Source of the DNA: Syngnathus acus
Lineage: Eukaryota > Chordata > Actinopteri > Syngnathiformes > Syngnathidae
DNA: 64,000 bases
Direction: 5' to 3'
NCBI RefSeq assembly: GCF_901709675.1
Contig: NC_051093.1
Coordinates: forward strand, 5,663,053-5,727,052
Both the position numbers and the translations under genes were made by a program. A model generated the notes under the pieces. The model searched no databases. It was not told where the DNA came from and saw only the letters and a list, made by a program, of their open reading frames with translations. Shown piece after piece: positions 36,108 through 49,197 of the stretch. Every line of letters begins with the position of its first letter. Within the stretch, counting starts at the first letter, position 1.

Positions 36108-37200
36108 TATATGACAAAAATTGAGTTTTGCATGGGAGGGACATGAAGAAAAGTGGCTATTGTTTACTACTTGATGTCTTGATGGCAAAGACAAAAGATT
36201 GCGCGTGCGTGGGTGAGCTTGAAAGCGTAATGGAAGGTTTTTCCTTTACGCCTCTGTCAACTGCGATCAACGACATGTCCCGATGAAGAGTGTGCGTGTG
36301 TTTGTGGAACCTGTGATTACGTGAACCACAATTCTTTTTTTTCCAGATCTATTTTTGTATCTAAATTTCCTCGCCATCTAGTCATGTTAGCAATTATTCT
36401 GGCCGCCCCAAAAGAACATTGTGTGTGTGTGTTGAATTAAATGTTTTTCTTTAGAGGAAATAAGGACAAAATTGCCACCTTGTTTTTTTGCATGATATGA
36501 ATTAACGTCGCAAATTAAGGTCTCGAAAAATTTGCGTCATTTCCTTTTTCTGCACTATTGTGATTGGCTGGTGAGCAAAAGAAAAAAAAATATTGATGAT
36601 GCACTTAGCACGTACTGAAGTGCTAAAGTGCTGCCAGGAATGATTGACAGAAAATGCACAAAAGTGCAATTATGTGAGACAAGAAAGCCTTACAAGACCA
36701 AACCATTTGGGGGAGTTTTATCACCTAGTCCCAAAACGCAATGTTAACTTTTAGGACGAAAACCCTTTCATGGCATGACAATAAAAATAGTGTGGCACTC
36801 ATTTATGATGCCTTTACTGCGAAATCCGTCCAGCAATGTTCCACATGAAGGATGTTGTGAAAGGTGGTGATGCGAACCACAGAGCAGGTTATTTTCTTAG
36901 TGACGTCTTTTCCAAAGGGCACCAATGGCGTCAAAAAAGAAAAGTGTCACCATAACCACTGAAATGGCATTTCAAACACAATATTAATTGACTCGTTTTT
37001 TTCTTCCTTCCGGGACCTGGAGTCAAACATAACACAAAGAGATTTACACGTCTTGTATTATCTTCACTTTAACAAAATCCAGTTAGCTTAATGCTAACAA
37101 ACAGTGCAAAACACCATAGACAGGCTAACGAATAGCAAAGGTATTTTTTTGGGGGGATTTTGTACAAGAAGAGCCATCGTCCGCAATGCATCTCCAGCCA

Positions 37201-37206
37201 TTTATT
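37201..37206 (-). terminator. Candidate stac2 poly(A) signal
   Basis: TTTATT on the plus strand reads AATAAA on the minus strand, about 860 bases past the stac2 stop. Other hexamers are possible. Confidence 0.3.
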
Positions 37207-38064
37207 GGAAGGGGCAAAATTTTCAAAAGACAATAAATGACAAAACATCGATGTTTACAAGCTCAACATGTGGACCGAATCCAGTTACGTTCGTGTCTTG
37301 ACTGTTCAATGGAATACAACACTTATCATCTCAAAGTGGGAAGAAGCTAGCTAAGCTCCGCCTAGGATGAAAGGCTTCCGGCTTTGATTCCTCGCCGGCC
37401 TCACGCAGGGACGGAAGCGAGGTGTCCTTTACAGGGGACCGGCGAATGTTCCCGCATGAAAGCCAGACGATGGGAAGCCGAGCAGTAGGTGACTTTGGAT
37501 CGGTGATGACTCAGAGGGTCCGTGCAGACACCGTCTGAGCGTACGCCTCAGCGCACACACTCATTTTCTTCAGCTCATACAAACGTCTACGTGCTCTACA
37601 TCCTTTGCATGGAAATGAGACTAAAATGGCTTTTTTTGCTTGAACAACTTTCACACAAGTCTTTCTATACCTCCACTTTTTAATGGGGTTTCTTTTTTTT
37701 TGTGGTGGGGCGTTCATTAGACGTCACATTAATTAAGTGTTGTGACCTAACTGAGCAGAGCATAGCGCACAAGGAAAGGTTTCGGCCTGTGTTGGTCCAA
37801 TGTAAAACTGTGATTTAAAAAAAAAAAAAATCTTTCGTATCTGCCCTCTCCAGCTTTGACATTTTCTTTCATGCGTTTGATGGAACACAGCAAAGCGGGT
37901 AGGAAGAAGGAAGCGTGTCACCCCAGTGTAAACAAACAAGAGTCCATTTTGTTATCCTTTGAGACTTACAGTGAGGAGAGCGTTTGTTTTTATGGTCCAC
38001 GTCATCAGTGCAGAAAGAAGAAGATGAAAAAGCCGAAAGGAGGTGTTGACGATACCGGTGAAGC

Positions 38065-41000
38065 TCAGATCTCCTCGATGGAGTAAGCGGGGACCAGGCC
38101 TCGCTTCTTGCCGCTGCTCAGCTTCACCAAGGTTTCGCCATCCTCACGCTTGCCCACACAGATCTGACAAAAGGCAATTTATTAGGTACACCTCATACGT
38201 CAAACAGCTTTGCTGAAGCTATCTTGGAATATCCACCTTGTTTGCTAACAACTGAGATGGTTTAAAAAATTGTGACAATGCGTTCACGGAATGTTTGAGC
38301 GTGCAGGCACAGAGGTTTAGAACGTCGTCGCTCGGTTGCCGTGGTTACCACCACACGAGCATTAAAACAGCATAAAATGGGTTCGGGTACCTGCGCCTCC
38401 TTGACTACCATGTGTCCTCTTTCCCGACTGCCGGCGGATGTTCCCTGAATGACGCGCCACACTCTCTCGCCGGGACGCACTCGCTGCACAAAGTTGGCCG
38501 GGAAAAAGCCGACCTTGTCTCCGCTCTTGCCCTGGAGGAGCCCAAACAACAGAAATCCAGTTAAGCCTTGACTCATTCAATTGACGGATTATTTGTATTT
38601 ACATTTCTTAATCAAAAAATTTTTTTTATTTGAGCGCGTGTGTGTGTGTCTGTGTGAAACCCGTGGCAATAATCACTCCTGACAAGCTAAAATTGTTTTC
38701 AATATATTTGCATAAACAGCTGAAACGTTCTGTGCGGCCATATTTCACACATTATTTCTCCTCGCATACTTCACAGCTTGTGAAGGACGGAGTTTAGTGT
38801 GCATCATGTGCTCACAACAATCACGGCTGATTAAAAATGCGGGAATTGATGAAGGCCTTGATAGGCTGCTTGCGTCGACACACACTCGCACGCTCATATA
38901 TGCAGACCATTTTTCTTAGACTATTTTTAGACTAATCTTCGGAACAAATGACTCAATTTGCATCCGAGCAGGTGCACTTGATTTTAACACCTTTGTTATC
39001 ATATGCGCAGCACGCACGCGCCAAAATTCTAATTTAGTCGCATCACCCACCTTCCACCACTCCTCGTTGGAGTCGTCTGTGACTTGCACCCGATCACCGG
39101 GGCTGGACACGATAAGGCGGAAGGAGGATAATAGAAGGAGGAAAGTGCGGATGGGGGAGAGAGGAAAGACGGATTTGTGATAAGCACATAAAAAGCAGGA
39201 CAAAAAAGTCAAGCACCCAAAAAAAAAAGTTCTTGACTTCAGCAAAGGAGGCTGAATTACTTATAAGAAGAACTAAATCGTAGAAAACTGATATGGGAAT
39301 ACGTGGGAAAACTTTAAAGGACAATCCGAGTTAAATACGGTGGATATATTCCAAATTCGCAATGCAGAGACTGTAAAAATCATTTTTTAGAAGGTTTTAA
39401 CCCTCCCGCAATCTTTAACTTGTCAAAAACTTGATTAAGACTGTAGGGAAATGTTTTAAATTACAAAAAAAAAAAATAAATGGTGTACCGTATTTTCCGC
39501 ACTATAAGGCGCACCGGATTATAAGGCGCACCTTCAATGAATGGCCCATTTTAAAACTTTGTCCATATATAAGTCCATATATTTGGACACGGCTGCCGTA
39601 GTGGCTCAATATTGGTCCATATATAAGGCGCACCGGATTATAAGGCGCACTGTCGGCTTTTGAGAAAATTGGAGGTTTTTAGGTGCGCCTTATAGTGCGG
39701 AAAATACGGTAATTTGTCTCTCCGTGTTAACAGCTGCTAGCTTCTTTTGCGGTGCTGTACGAAAGGCGTCTTTGCAGCTCGCTCGAGTGGAGCTTCAAAG
39801 TGGAAAACACAGAGGGCTGCATCTGACCTCTTCTGCATGCCAATGAAAAGCCGCCACATACTATCGTGGCACCTCAGCTTGCAAGGTTTTCGAGATACGA
39901 GCTAAACCGCGCCACGTTGCTCTGACTCAGTCTGCTAGCTTAATGCTAAACAAACCAGGCTAATGAATTAGCTCCAATTATTTGAAGTTATAACCCTTTA
40001 AAGAACTTTAAATTTGAACACAAACACTTGCAGCACATGCGGACGACTTACAAGACTCACTAACACACAATTCGTCGAAAATAATCACGAGTTACAGCTC
40101 TCGACTCCCAAAAGCGACAATATTAGTGTCAAGTTAGCTCCATTAATTATGAAAGACAGAATCAATAGCCAATAATCAATTCTACGCATGTCTCATTTTA
40201 AACTCCATCCTTCCCTTTTCCTCCCTTGTCACTTCTCTTTATTGCTTCTTTAAGAATCGGACCAAATTCAAAACCCATTTCATCCAACCGAATAATTTAA
40301 ACACAGCAAAACGCCTCCTACACCTCAATATCTTTCTTCTCCTTCCATCGGGCTACGTGGGCGCAGTGACGAGCTGGGAGCGCATAATTAGGAGTCCCCA
40401 AACGTGTCTTCTGAGGACGCTGTGATGAAGTAGGAGGGACATTTATGATCAAAAACAATAGCATGCCGGTTGACTCACTGGAGTTCCAGGTCGTTGTGCT
40501 CCTGAGGCAGAAAGCTGTAGAGCGCCACATAAGTGTGCATGGAGTGCACCTCGATGCGTTTGGCGGGCGCCTGGAAAGGGGAAGAAGGGAGTCATAATAT
40601 GAAAAATTTATTGAAATGAATGGGGAAAAATTCATCCACGCACCTCAACAGGCGTCTCAGTTTGACTCGCAGTCTCGTCGTCATCCTTCTCCATCTCAAT
40701 GTCAGTAGCGACGGAGTCTGGAACAGAAAACACTCAAGTGTTTAAATGCAAGAGTGAACAATTGAATTAAACTTCGCAATAGAGTAGAATGCAATTTTTA
40801 AATCGCAATGGCTGCGATTTGGGGGATTAAAAAAAATCTCTTCTTCTAGATGAGTCATCATGTTTACATAGCATTTATTAATTGACATAATAATTCATTT
40901 GCCTACAAAATAACACAAGCTTAACCTTCCAAGATCAAAACAAATCCGATATTTATTTTATTGCAGATTAATTTATTGCTTGTGATCATTAAAAAATTAA

Positions 41001-44000
41001 TGACTCATTCAATGGCAACATTGAGGGGAAAATGAAAATCAGTGCAAAAGTTGAAGTACGGGCCATATTGTATTTAAAAAATTTCTTGTGGGCCAATAAA
41101 AAAATGGCCCACAGGCCGTAGTTTGGACACCACTTGTCTAAGGTAAATCCACGCTAATATGTGTTGATCTTTGCACGTACACAACAGATAAACACTGCCA
41201 TTACCGCCTGTCTCCTGGGGGATGTCTTCCTCCATGCTGCACTGTCTCTCCTGCCTCTCCTCACCCGCCTCACCCTTTGATCAACAACAGCATACACTCG
41301 ATGTTAATTGAAACCTTTGATGGCTCACACAAAATTGAAGAGCTCAGTTTGCGCATCCTCGTACGGCCGCCGCTCATACCAAACTGCGCGTCGGCGACTC
41401 TGACATGCTGCCGAAACTGGAGCGGCTCATCTGCGCTAGAGACGTCCCGTAGCGCAAGGCGGCGTACACCGGGTCCATGCGTGCCCGCCCCGCTTCTGAA
41501 ATCACACACACACACAACATGATGGGGATATTGTGCCTGTATATAGACGTGGCGGAATAAAGGGAGAGTCTAAATTTGGCTGGGGTGACCCGCTTTTGAA
41601 AAAAGTTAAGGTGATGCTGCTTTTGCTTTTTGTCTGGGCCTCAAATATTTTTGGCGGTTATTTCCATGACTTCTTATGATGTAGGTTATTTTTAGCCCTT
41701 AATCGCAAAGATGGAAAGGAAATGACAGCAAGAGGTGCTAAAGCTTGATTCGGAGCGACATATGTACCCATGTGTTGACCTATCGTACAGTACGGTGGCC
41801 TGTTTGAGGACAAGTCAGCTACGCTTAATGTCGTTGTGTACTTATGTGTAGTCGGCTTTTGTTGATTTTGAATAGGTCGGGGAGATGAGTAATTGGATTA
41901 TTTTGTATGTACAGTGATCCCTCGCTTCTTCGCGTTTCGTTTATCGCGGCTTCACTACATCGCGGATTTTTTTTCCAAATTAAAAAAACATTTAAAAGTC
42001 AAAATAAAACTTTGAAATTGAGGAAACATGGCTCCAAATGTTCGTTTACATTCCTTTCCGTTTTCGCGTGTTAGCACGATCGCGAATTAACATCTTTCCG
42101 CTAACTCGTTCTCCTTGTTGGTGACCGTACTTCGCGGATTTCACTTATAACGGGTGGTTTTTGGAACCAATTATCTGCGATAAACGAGGGATTACTGTAT
42201 GTCTGAAAATCTTCACATTTCCAAACAATACTCACACACACCTTGACTGGGCTGGACTTCCTTGACAACGGCCAGTTGTTCAGTGACGAGCATCGGCGAG
42301 CTGAAGTTTCGCTTGAAGGCGCCCGACTAAGAGGACAACACAGAGCATAATGATTTTTGTTCAGCTTCCATTAATTCTTTCTTCAAGACCCCCCCACGCT
42401 GTCATTACGGGAGACTTCAACCGAGAGATTCTATCGAATGGAAAACACTGGCGTCAAGGAACATCTCACTCGGCTCTAGCGGCCATTTTCAACACTGGGC
42501 TTTCTGACCAGGCTGTCATTTCACACCGAATTAAGCAAATAAGTGTCGCCGTCTTGGCTTGCAAATGAGCTACTCTGTCACATTATGCGGAGAGAACGCA
42601 TTCGTGATGTAATCAGCTTCTTGCTTTTGTTCCTGCCAAGTCATTTGAGTTTTTGTAGCCACCTTGTTCTTCTTGGACTACTCCAGATATTTTTTATCCA
42701 CTTGAGTACCATTGACGTGAAATGCCGTCAAGTGGTTTTTTTTTTTTATGAGAATGGACTAATATGCTGGTTTCATTTCATTTTTTTTTTTGTGTGTGTG
42801 AGTTCTGTCGCACCTTCCCGTGACATGGCTGCTGCGAGAGTTCCGAAGTGCACCACAGGTGAGCCGCCAGCTTGCACGTTTTACACCGCAAAGCTTGTTT
42901 GGAGTTTCCTATGTGGGAAGAAAGAATAGAAATGAATAAATAAATGATACGTCATGGTTCACGGTTAAAAGCACGGCAATCCTGACGGTTTTTAATAATT
43001 TACAAGCGCTTTTTATTCCCTATTCTTTGCCCGTCGTGTCGTAATTATACATGAGCGCCTCTTTGGCTTCTCTGACGTGTTGATTAAAACAGCTCGGGAA
43101 GGAGGTGAATGCAGAAGGCTGCAGGGGAGCCGGATGATCCATCACATAATAATAATAATAATGAAGATAGCGGCCATGCTGAGGGGAAAAAAATTAGAAT
43201 GCAGGAAAAGAAGAACAATTTGTGGTTGGCAATTCATCAATGTGACGACAAATACAAAAAGGACCAGCAGAAAACACAAAATAGAAGTATTGCATCACAG
43301 TCAGGTCAAAACGATGACCACAATGAGGGAAACATTATTTCTGAAACTCCCTGGTTTATTTGATAATAGAAATGTTCGACCTTGCAGAAATATAGGTCAG
43401 TAAGAATGTGGTCGGTAAGTAATCATGGTCTCACCGAGGATCATGTTCTTGCAGAGCTGGCAGCTGGTAGGCTTGCGAAAGACGTGATTGTGGAAGCAGT
43501 GCATGATCTGAGGGGGCTTAGGGGTCAACGACGGCGACAGTCTGAGCGAGGGCGAGCGGGAGGCAATGGATGGGTTGGGGCTGACCGACGGCGAGAGCGA
43601 CGGCGAGGCCCGCGACGAGCCCACAACGGGCGAGCCCGTCGGCATCAGTTCCGGCGAGGGCGACGAAGGCGGATCGGGCTCCGTAATGAACTCCGGGGGG
43701 AGGCGGGCGTCGCTGTAGGAGCGTTGGAAAAAGTTCTCGACGCTCTTACTGCGCATGAACGACAGCGAGCGCTTCAGTTTCTGCAACTAAACAAGCAAAC
43801 AGAGAGATGATGAGAAAAAAAAAAAGAAAGGCAATAATGTTGCACATTTTGCAAGAAAAATTGGACGAGCCTTCGGGGAGGGATTCGGAACAATTTTTAT
43901 GATTTCATTCCGCTGGATACAAGCACCCCGTGGTAAAAAGAACACGATGAGTCCCAAATAAAATAACATCTCGAAAAAAAACACAACCCTCAGCTACAAA

Positions 44001-47000
44001 CTGTGGACAAAAGTATCGGGACACTGATGTTGGATAAGAACCATCTCACAGTTGTGGGTACTGACAGAAAACAAATTCCATTATCGATGCAATATTCAAT
44101 TTGTCTTGAAAGAAACGAAAACAAACCCGTTGACACACTTCTAAAGTCCTCCCAGAAGAATGATGCACATTTTTCCTCCATTTCCACCTCCTGGAGGTGT
44201 CACATCCACATAAGACCCTGTTCAAAGCCAGTTTTATTGCAAACAGAACCAGATAAGCCGCTCAGTGAACATCCTCACACATGAAGGGGTGTGCCAGTTG
44301 GCACACATTTACGCCTTATCTCAGTGGCGCTGGGGCTATTGTGTCAAACGGGCCTTTATCATCTATCAACAGCCTGTCCCAGGCTAGTAATCTGATGGGA
44401 GGCGGTGCAAAACGACATCAAATTGCCGTGTGTCACACGTAATGACAACAAAAAAAAGCAGCTTCGATTGCTACGCGGGGTCTTCCGATGACGGATTCCG
44501 TAAACTCACACGAGAGGCCTCAACAGGTCGTATCGATCTGGCAAGATAAGCGGATCGCGAGCTTTGCGCTTTTTGGCCGTTTGGCAATATGAGGGAAGAA
44601 GACACAAGCGTAATCGCACGAAAACACAAAACATGCTATGATGTAACATAATTGGGCTTATTCCGACGAATGAACATTTTTTTGAATGCTTTTTTTTGTT
44701 AAATTGGAAATATAATCAAGTAGCTCATGTAAGGGAGCCATGCTTTTTAAAGCCTCATGTTTATGTCCGTCAATTAGAACAAATGACTGCAGAACTGGAG
44801 CGCGCATCTCAATTACAATTAATCGAATCCACAGCGAGCTGGAGAGAGAAGAGTCTTCCATTCGGGCTTCCGTTACACCATTAGCTCCATCACTGGATGT
44901 CCCCCCCCCCCACACATGAACATTTGTATGCGACATGTCAGATGAAATGTTGGGAATTGAGTACCGCTACGCAAGAGCGCACAGTGCTGTCAATCAATAC
45001 GTAGGTCATCCGTACAACCCCGCAGACCCGTAAAAGGAGATTATACTCATACACACTCGGTCAATCGATGAGTCACACAGCAGATATAATTCAACGTTAA
45101 CGCTCCATTGTGCGGCTCTCTGACAGAAATATGATATAGAAAGCATGGCATCTGACGAGTCATCACACAAGCTCCGCCCACAACCAATTATTCAAAACGA
45201 GTTTGGCCAATCATTTTCATGTTTCTTCTACTTTGAGTTAAAAGTTAACAAATGTAAATGATGATAGTATCCCCCGGAAAAAAAAACTTCAAAAGAGCTC
45301 AAGGAAGAAGAGCGCGGTGTAATTTTGGGATACAATCTTTCACGCTCTAACTAGGCCGCCTGATCTCAAACAGCTTTGCGATATTTGTGTTCATTTCCAT
45401 GATAACACAACTGCCGCCATCCTGAATCAAATTTGGATGCCAGGTCTTGTTTTACCATATTTTGATTGTTAAAAGTGTTGATTATGTTTTTGCCCAGTGT
45501 ATGAATCACAGAATGATAAACTCAGACTAATTGGAAAATACAGGCATCAGAATCCTTTATTTATTTATCTATTCCAAGCAATGACCTATTTGTCCCCCAT
45601 CCGATGAGGAAGCGATCCATATACAAGATCAAGCAAGCACGCAGCCAGTTGAAGACGAGCACAGGACTATAAACGGCAACATGAGTCGCTCCCATTGTAT
45701 TCCAACAATGAACTAAAATAACAGCAATGAGCGATCGCTCGTGTCTGCCAGCCTTGGCAACGCACCCGCGGCAGGAGAGAAAAAAGAAAAGCCAGTCTGG
45801 TTAATCCTCCGCCTCCTCTTGACATCTGATAGTCATCTACAAAAAAGGTGTCAACTACGCCGCGGGTGGATTTTAGCGAACTATTGCGATGCCAGCGACA
45901 TTCCCTGTCATTTTTGGCCAATTAAACTCAGCATACGTACAATGTTTGGATGAAAGCGTGTCAAGATACTTCTGGATGTTGGGGAGGAGCTTGTTTTAGC
46001 CTGGGTTGTTCGGGAGATGCACTTGTATGCGTTATTTCTAATGTCATTTTGTTGTTTCTTTAGCTTTTCATGTTCATATTTTGGTGATGCTCATTCCAAA
46101 TTCCATCACTGTGACCGGAAATGTAATAACGATAGAACAGGAAATGGAATACGTCCACCATGCCAACAAAAGATGAAAGGAATAGATTTTGAGTTTTGTT
46201 CGTCTCTTGGGTGGCATTTAAATGGATTCATATACTGTAGTTTTGTGTCAGTAAGACGTGAGCCAAAAGGCAAAAATCTTTTGGACACGGATCACTTCAT
46301 GGTCCATCCCTAAAGAAATCGTGAAGCCGCCGATGAGTGCTTGTGATGCAGACCAGTGAGTCGTGGGAGTGCTTTGTTGGTGAATATCAGCACACAGCAG
46401 CAGATGGTGAGCAACAAAACTGGACGGGAGTCACTTGGCTCCAAGAAGACACTTGTACTAATCACAACCACCACATGACTCATATGCTCCTCAGCATACT
46501 GCTTAGGTATGATCGTTTTTTTAGAAAAAAATGTTTTAAATCAATCATATCGAAAAATTATCGGATTATTGGGGTGTACGGCATGTTGAAAAAGAACCCC
46601 GCCCCCTCCCTCACATACACACACTCGCAATTCTAATCAGATAAAGCCCGATTATTGAATGTCTCTAAAAGATTATCCTGAGGGATTATCCTGTGGTATG
46701 AGGGGAGGTGTGAAGAATGAATTTTCATCTCGATATTTCATCTTGGAAAATTGTAACAGTTCAATACGTATGACCATGAATCTTTAAGCAAGTACACGCA
46801 TACCAACAATCGGGTCTAAGTTAAGCATTTTTTCTACCTTGCTTATCAAGGCCTGATTTTGAGATTGTCATTGTCTTGGAAGTGGGGGGTGCTATGAATG
46901 ACTCCCCCTCCCCTTTCTGATGAAGTCAGGAGATGAATCTCAAAGATCATCATCGTCGATTAACCTGTGGTGTGTGTGTGTGTGTGTGTGTAGGGGGCAT

Positions 47001-47544
47001 TGATTTGTTATTTTAGACCGTTTTACACATGCACAGAAAATCTCAAAAAGAGCTGACATGTATTTTCTGGGATAATGACAAAAAAGACATCAGCATCGAC
47101 CAGTTTTACAAATCTACACACAAACACACACACAGGTTGCAGTGTGTGCGTACGTGTGTGATGACGCCACATCTCATTTATAAATGTACTACCCTGATCT
47201 GTGATGTCATCGGTGACCTCTTACATAATTGAGAAACAGGTGGAAGAACACAGTGCAGGTAAAACACACGCACAGACACGCGCGTGCGCGCGCACACACA
47301 CACACATAACCGAGAGCATTCATTGCTATAATAAAGTGAGTACCTATGACACTTGAAATAAGTTTGGAAACCTTACTGTTTCTTTTTGCCAAGTAAAAAA
47401 ATAACCAACAATGACTACAAAATCCAAATTACTAATCTATCTTTACAAATCTATTCCGAGTTCATTTTCATTTACCTTGGACGGAAGCGGCTGGCTGGTC
47501 AGTTGAAGCTGAGAGTCGTTTTCCATTTCACTGATCTCTGTCAT
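38065..47544 (-). CDS. stac2: SH3 and cysteine-rich domain protein 2 (STAC2), 11 coding exons
   Basis: Coding exons in transcription order are 47544-47476, 43786-43435, 42908-42814, 42326-42242, 41495-41380, 41274-41205, 40717-40644, 40570-40479, 39102-39051, 38531-38391 and 38163-38065. They sum to 415 codons (414 aa; human 411). The N terminus has [20 protein letters not shown], typical of STAC proteins. A Ser/Pro-rich linker precedes a C1 zinc domain (about 118-170: HCFHNHVF...CQLC...[12 protein letters not shown]). [15 protein letters not shown] matches the STAC1/2 middle motif. A first SH3 (about 300-355: [29 protein letters not shown]) and a second SH3-like segment end [13 protein letters not shown]. 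Family knowledge: STAC proteins bind the CaV1 II-III loop and set L-type channel inactivation and trafficking. The call of STAC2 rests on sequence and on its neighbour fbxl20. The 70-nt exon at 41205-41274 has a weak acceptor and is the least certain. Confidence 0.94.
39488..39709. mobile_element. 222-bp MITE with TA target duplication, in stac2 intron
   Basis: The left end CCGTATTTTCCGCACTATAA is exactly mirrored at the right end, with TA on both sides. GGATTATAAGGCGCAC recurs inside (near 39517 and 39636). It is a widely seen fish and invertebrate terminal repeat type. It sits between the two exons encoding the first SH3 domain. Confidence 0.9.
41912..42197. mobile_element. Pogo/Tigger-like MITE (286 bp) in stac2 intron
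   Basis: The ends read CAGTGATCCCTCGCTT and, on the other strand, CAGTAATCCCTCGTTTATCG, flanked by TA. Internal GCGGATTT and TCGCGG words repeat. Ends of this type belong to the Tc1/mariner superfamily, Tigger-like group. No transposase frame remains. Confidence 0.8.
46966..46993. repeat. (TG)n microsatellite
   Basis: About ten TG units in stac2 intron 1. Confidence 0.9.
47276..47308. repeat. 33-bp alternating purine-pyrimidine tract (CA/CG)
   Basis: The run ACACGCGCGTGCGCGCGC followed by (AC)n alternates purine and pyrimidine without a break, the sequence type that most readily forms Z-DNA. It lies about 170 bases into stac2 intron 1. Confidence 0.85.
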
Positions 47545-48313
47545 GGTCAACTTGATTGGAGGAGAAAAAAAAAAAATCACACCTGAATATGAAAAAGAAT
47601 CACACTTAAATCCAGGTTGAGGTGGGCAAAGAGTGACCCACGCGGGAATATCACAGCAAGCGTGGATGACACGTCGAGTCCCGCATTGCGCGCAGCCTCC
47701 CCACGCCCCAAAATACTGCAAAAATGTCACTTAAGGTGAGCTGAGAAATCTAAAATAAATACATTGTCTCGTGTTGCACCGTGGTTAAAGGTGTGCCTTT
47801 TTGGTCAGCGCTAACGGCGCGCGTAAAATCAGTGCGTGTGCACGCGACGCCTACTCATGCGTGTGTGTCGCGCGATTGGCCGGCGTCTTTTACAACCGCG
47901 CCACGAAACAACACGCACGCACGCACCACTTAATACTCGCCGTCAATTGGACTCCTTTTCTTTTTTTTTTTTACATGCGCACAGTAATTATTACAGCAAC
48001 ATTATTTTAGCTGTAAAATTACACCCTTGCATATTCTTGGTGCGGCACCTGCAGACTTTTAAAAGATATATGTTATTACGTTAATTAGATATATAATTAA
48101 ATATAAAGAAATACGATGACTACAGACTGTGTTTTTAAATCCAACAACTTTGCCTCAAGAATGCCCGTTCAACATTACAATAAAAGAGCCGTTAAGCAAT
48201 GGAGATTTCAAAAAAGGTGGAGCAACACAGACAGACAATATTGTAATACTCACATATATTCTTTATCCTCAGCAATGACTTGTTTCCAGTTTACGAAGAA
48301 AAGTAGTTTGTTG

Positions 48314-48331
48314 TACTGCCCCCAGTGGCCA
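48314..48331 (-). promoter_or_regulatory. CTCF-like motif between stac2 and fbxl20
   Basis: The minus strand reads TGGCCACTGGGGGCAGTA, a good CTCF core. It lies about 770 bases upstream of the stac2 ATG. Confidence 0.45.
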
Positions 48332-49180
48332 TGATGGGCACAACAGAAGGATCAGCACAATGAAATGAGCATACAAGCAGTTTAATTCTTGTTTGCTATT
48401 TAATGTGCAATATCAGTGTGATATTTTCCTTTTTTCAAAAATGTTTGATTAATTTCCATTTTTGTGATGATTATAATTATGCCATTTGAAGCACCCCTTT
48501 GTAAACAGGCTAGGGGGAGCTACAGAAGCCTATGTGGGGCAAAACGCAACATAAACCTACAGTGGATCCAGAAATCAGCACTTGACATGTTTCAAGCATC
48601 TGCCACAAGGCCAAATGGATGATGGGTTCCACTATGGGTTTAAATATGCTGCTTAACCGCACACTCCCGGGGTGTGCTCCTATTGATCACTCTCATCCCT
48701 CCGCCTTTAGAAAGAAGCAGATGAAAGATTGAAGCAATAAGGCGCTGGACACATGCTGCATCGAGCCAATAAAAAGATACAAACAGCAGCATCGCCTCTT
48801 TGGTCTTCAGAGAGGGAAGATTTGTTGTCAGCCTTCATTATTTCTTCACTTACTAGAGAACATTTTGGAACTGAAAACAATCATTCCAAACAATTGTCAT
48901 GTGTGTGGATTGTTAAGCCTGTAAACTCCAACATGAAAAAAAAACGGGTCACAAATTGTAAGCTTAGAAAATAAAAAATGACAGAAAAATTGACCATCAG
49001 GTTAAAAAAGGTGGACTCTACTAGTCCCTTTCAATTTTACAATGAAATAGAAAAATCATTATTCAAGTCAATACAGAAGATCCCTGCTACTCGCCGCTAA
49101 TCTGCATCAAACATAGTCACTAATTACCAAAAGATGGTTTTGGATGGGAAAAGATAAGTCGTATTGTTTTACAAAATGAC

Positions 49181-49197
49181 ATCGCCCCCTACTGTCC
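49181..49197 (-). promoter_or_regulatory. CTCF-like motif (weaker)
   Basis: The minus strand reads GGACAGTAGGGGGCGAT, a partial match to the CTCF core. Confidence 0.3.

Larger units (their letters stand above)
33160..38064. other. Gene-free intergenic region
   Basis: No coding exon is recognised in nearly 5 kb; open frames are short and lack family resemblance. It contains a MITE (35941-36107), a common fish repeat fragment near 34908-34950, TG-rich runs (for example near 33900) and, on the minus strand, a possible stac2 poly(A) hexamer at 37201-37206. The left part may include distal regulatory sequence. Confidence 0.5.

Noticed and set aside
43976-44290. Possible Tc1-like relic starting TGGACAAAAGTATCGGGACA
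   Set aside because: The opening words resemble Tc1-type ends, but I could not find a matching inverted end, so no boundaries can be supported.
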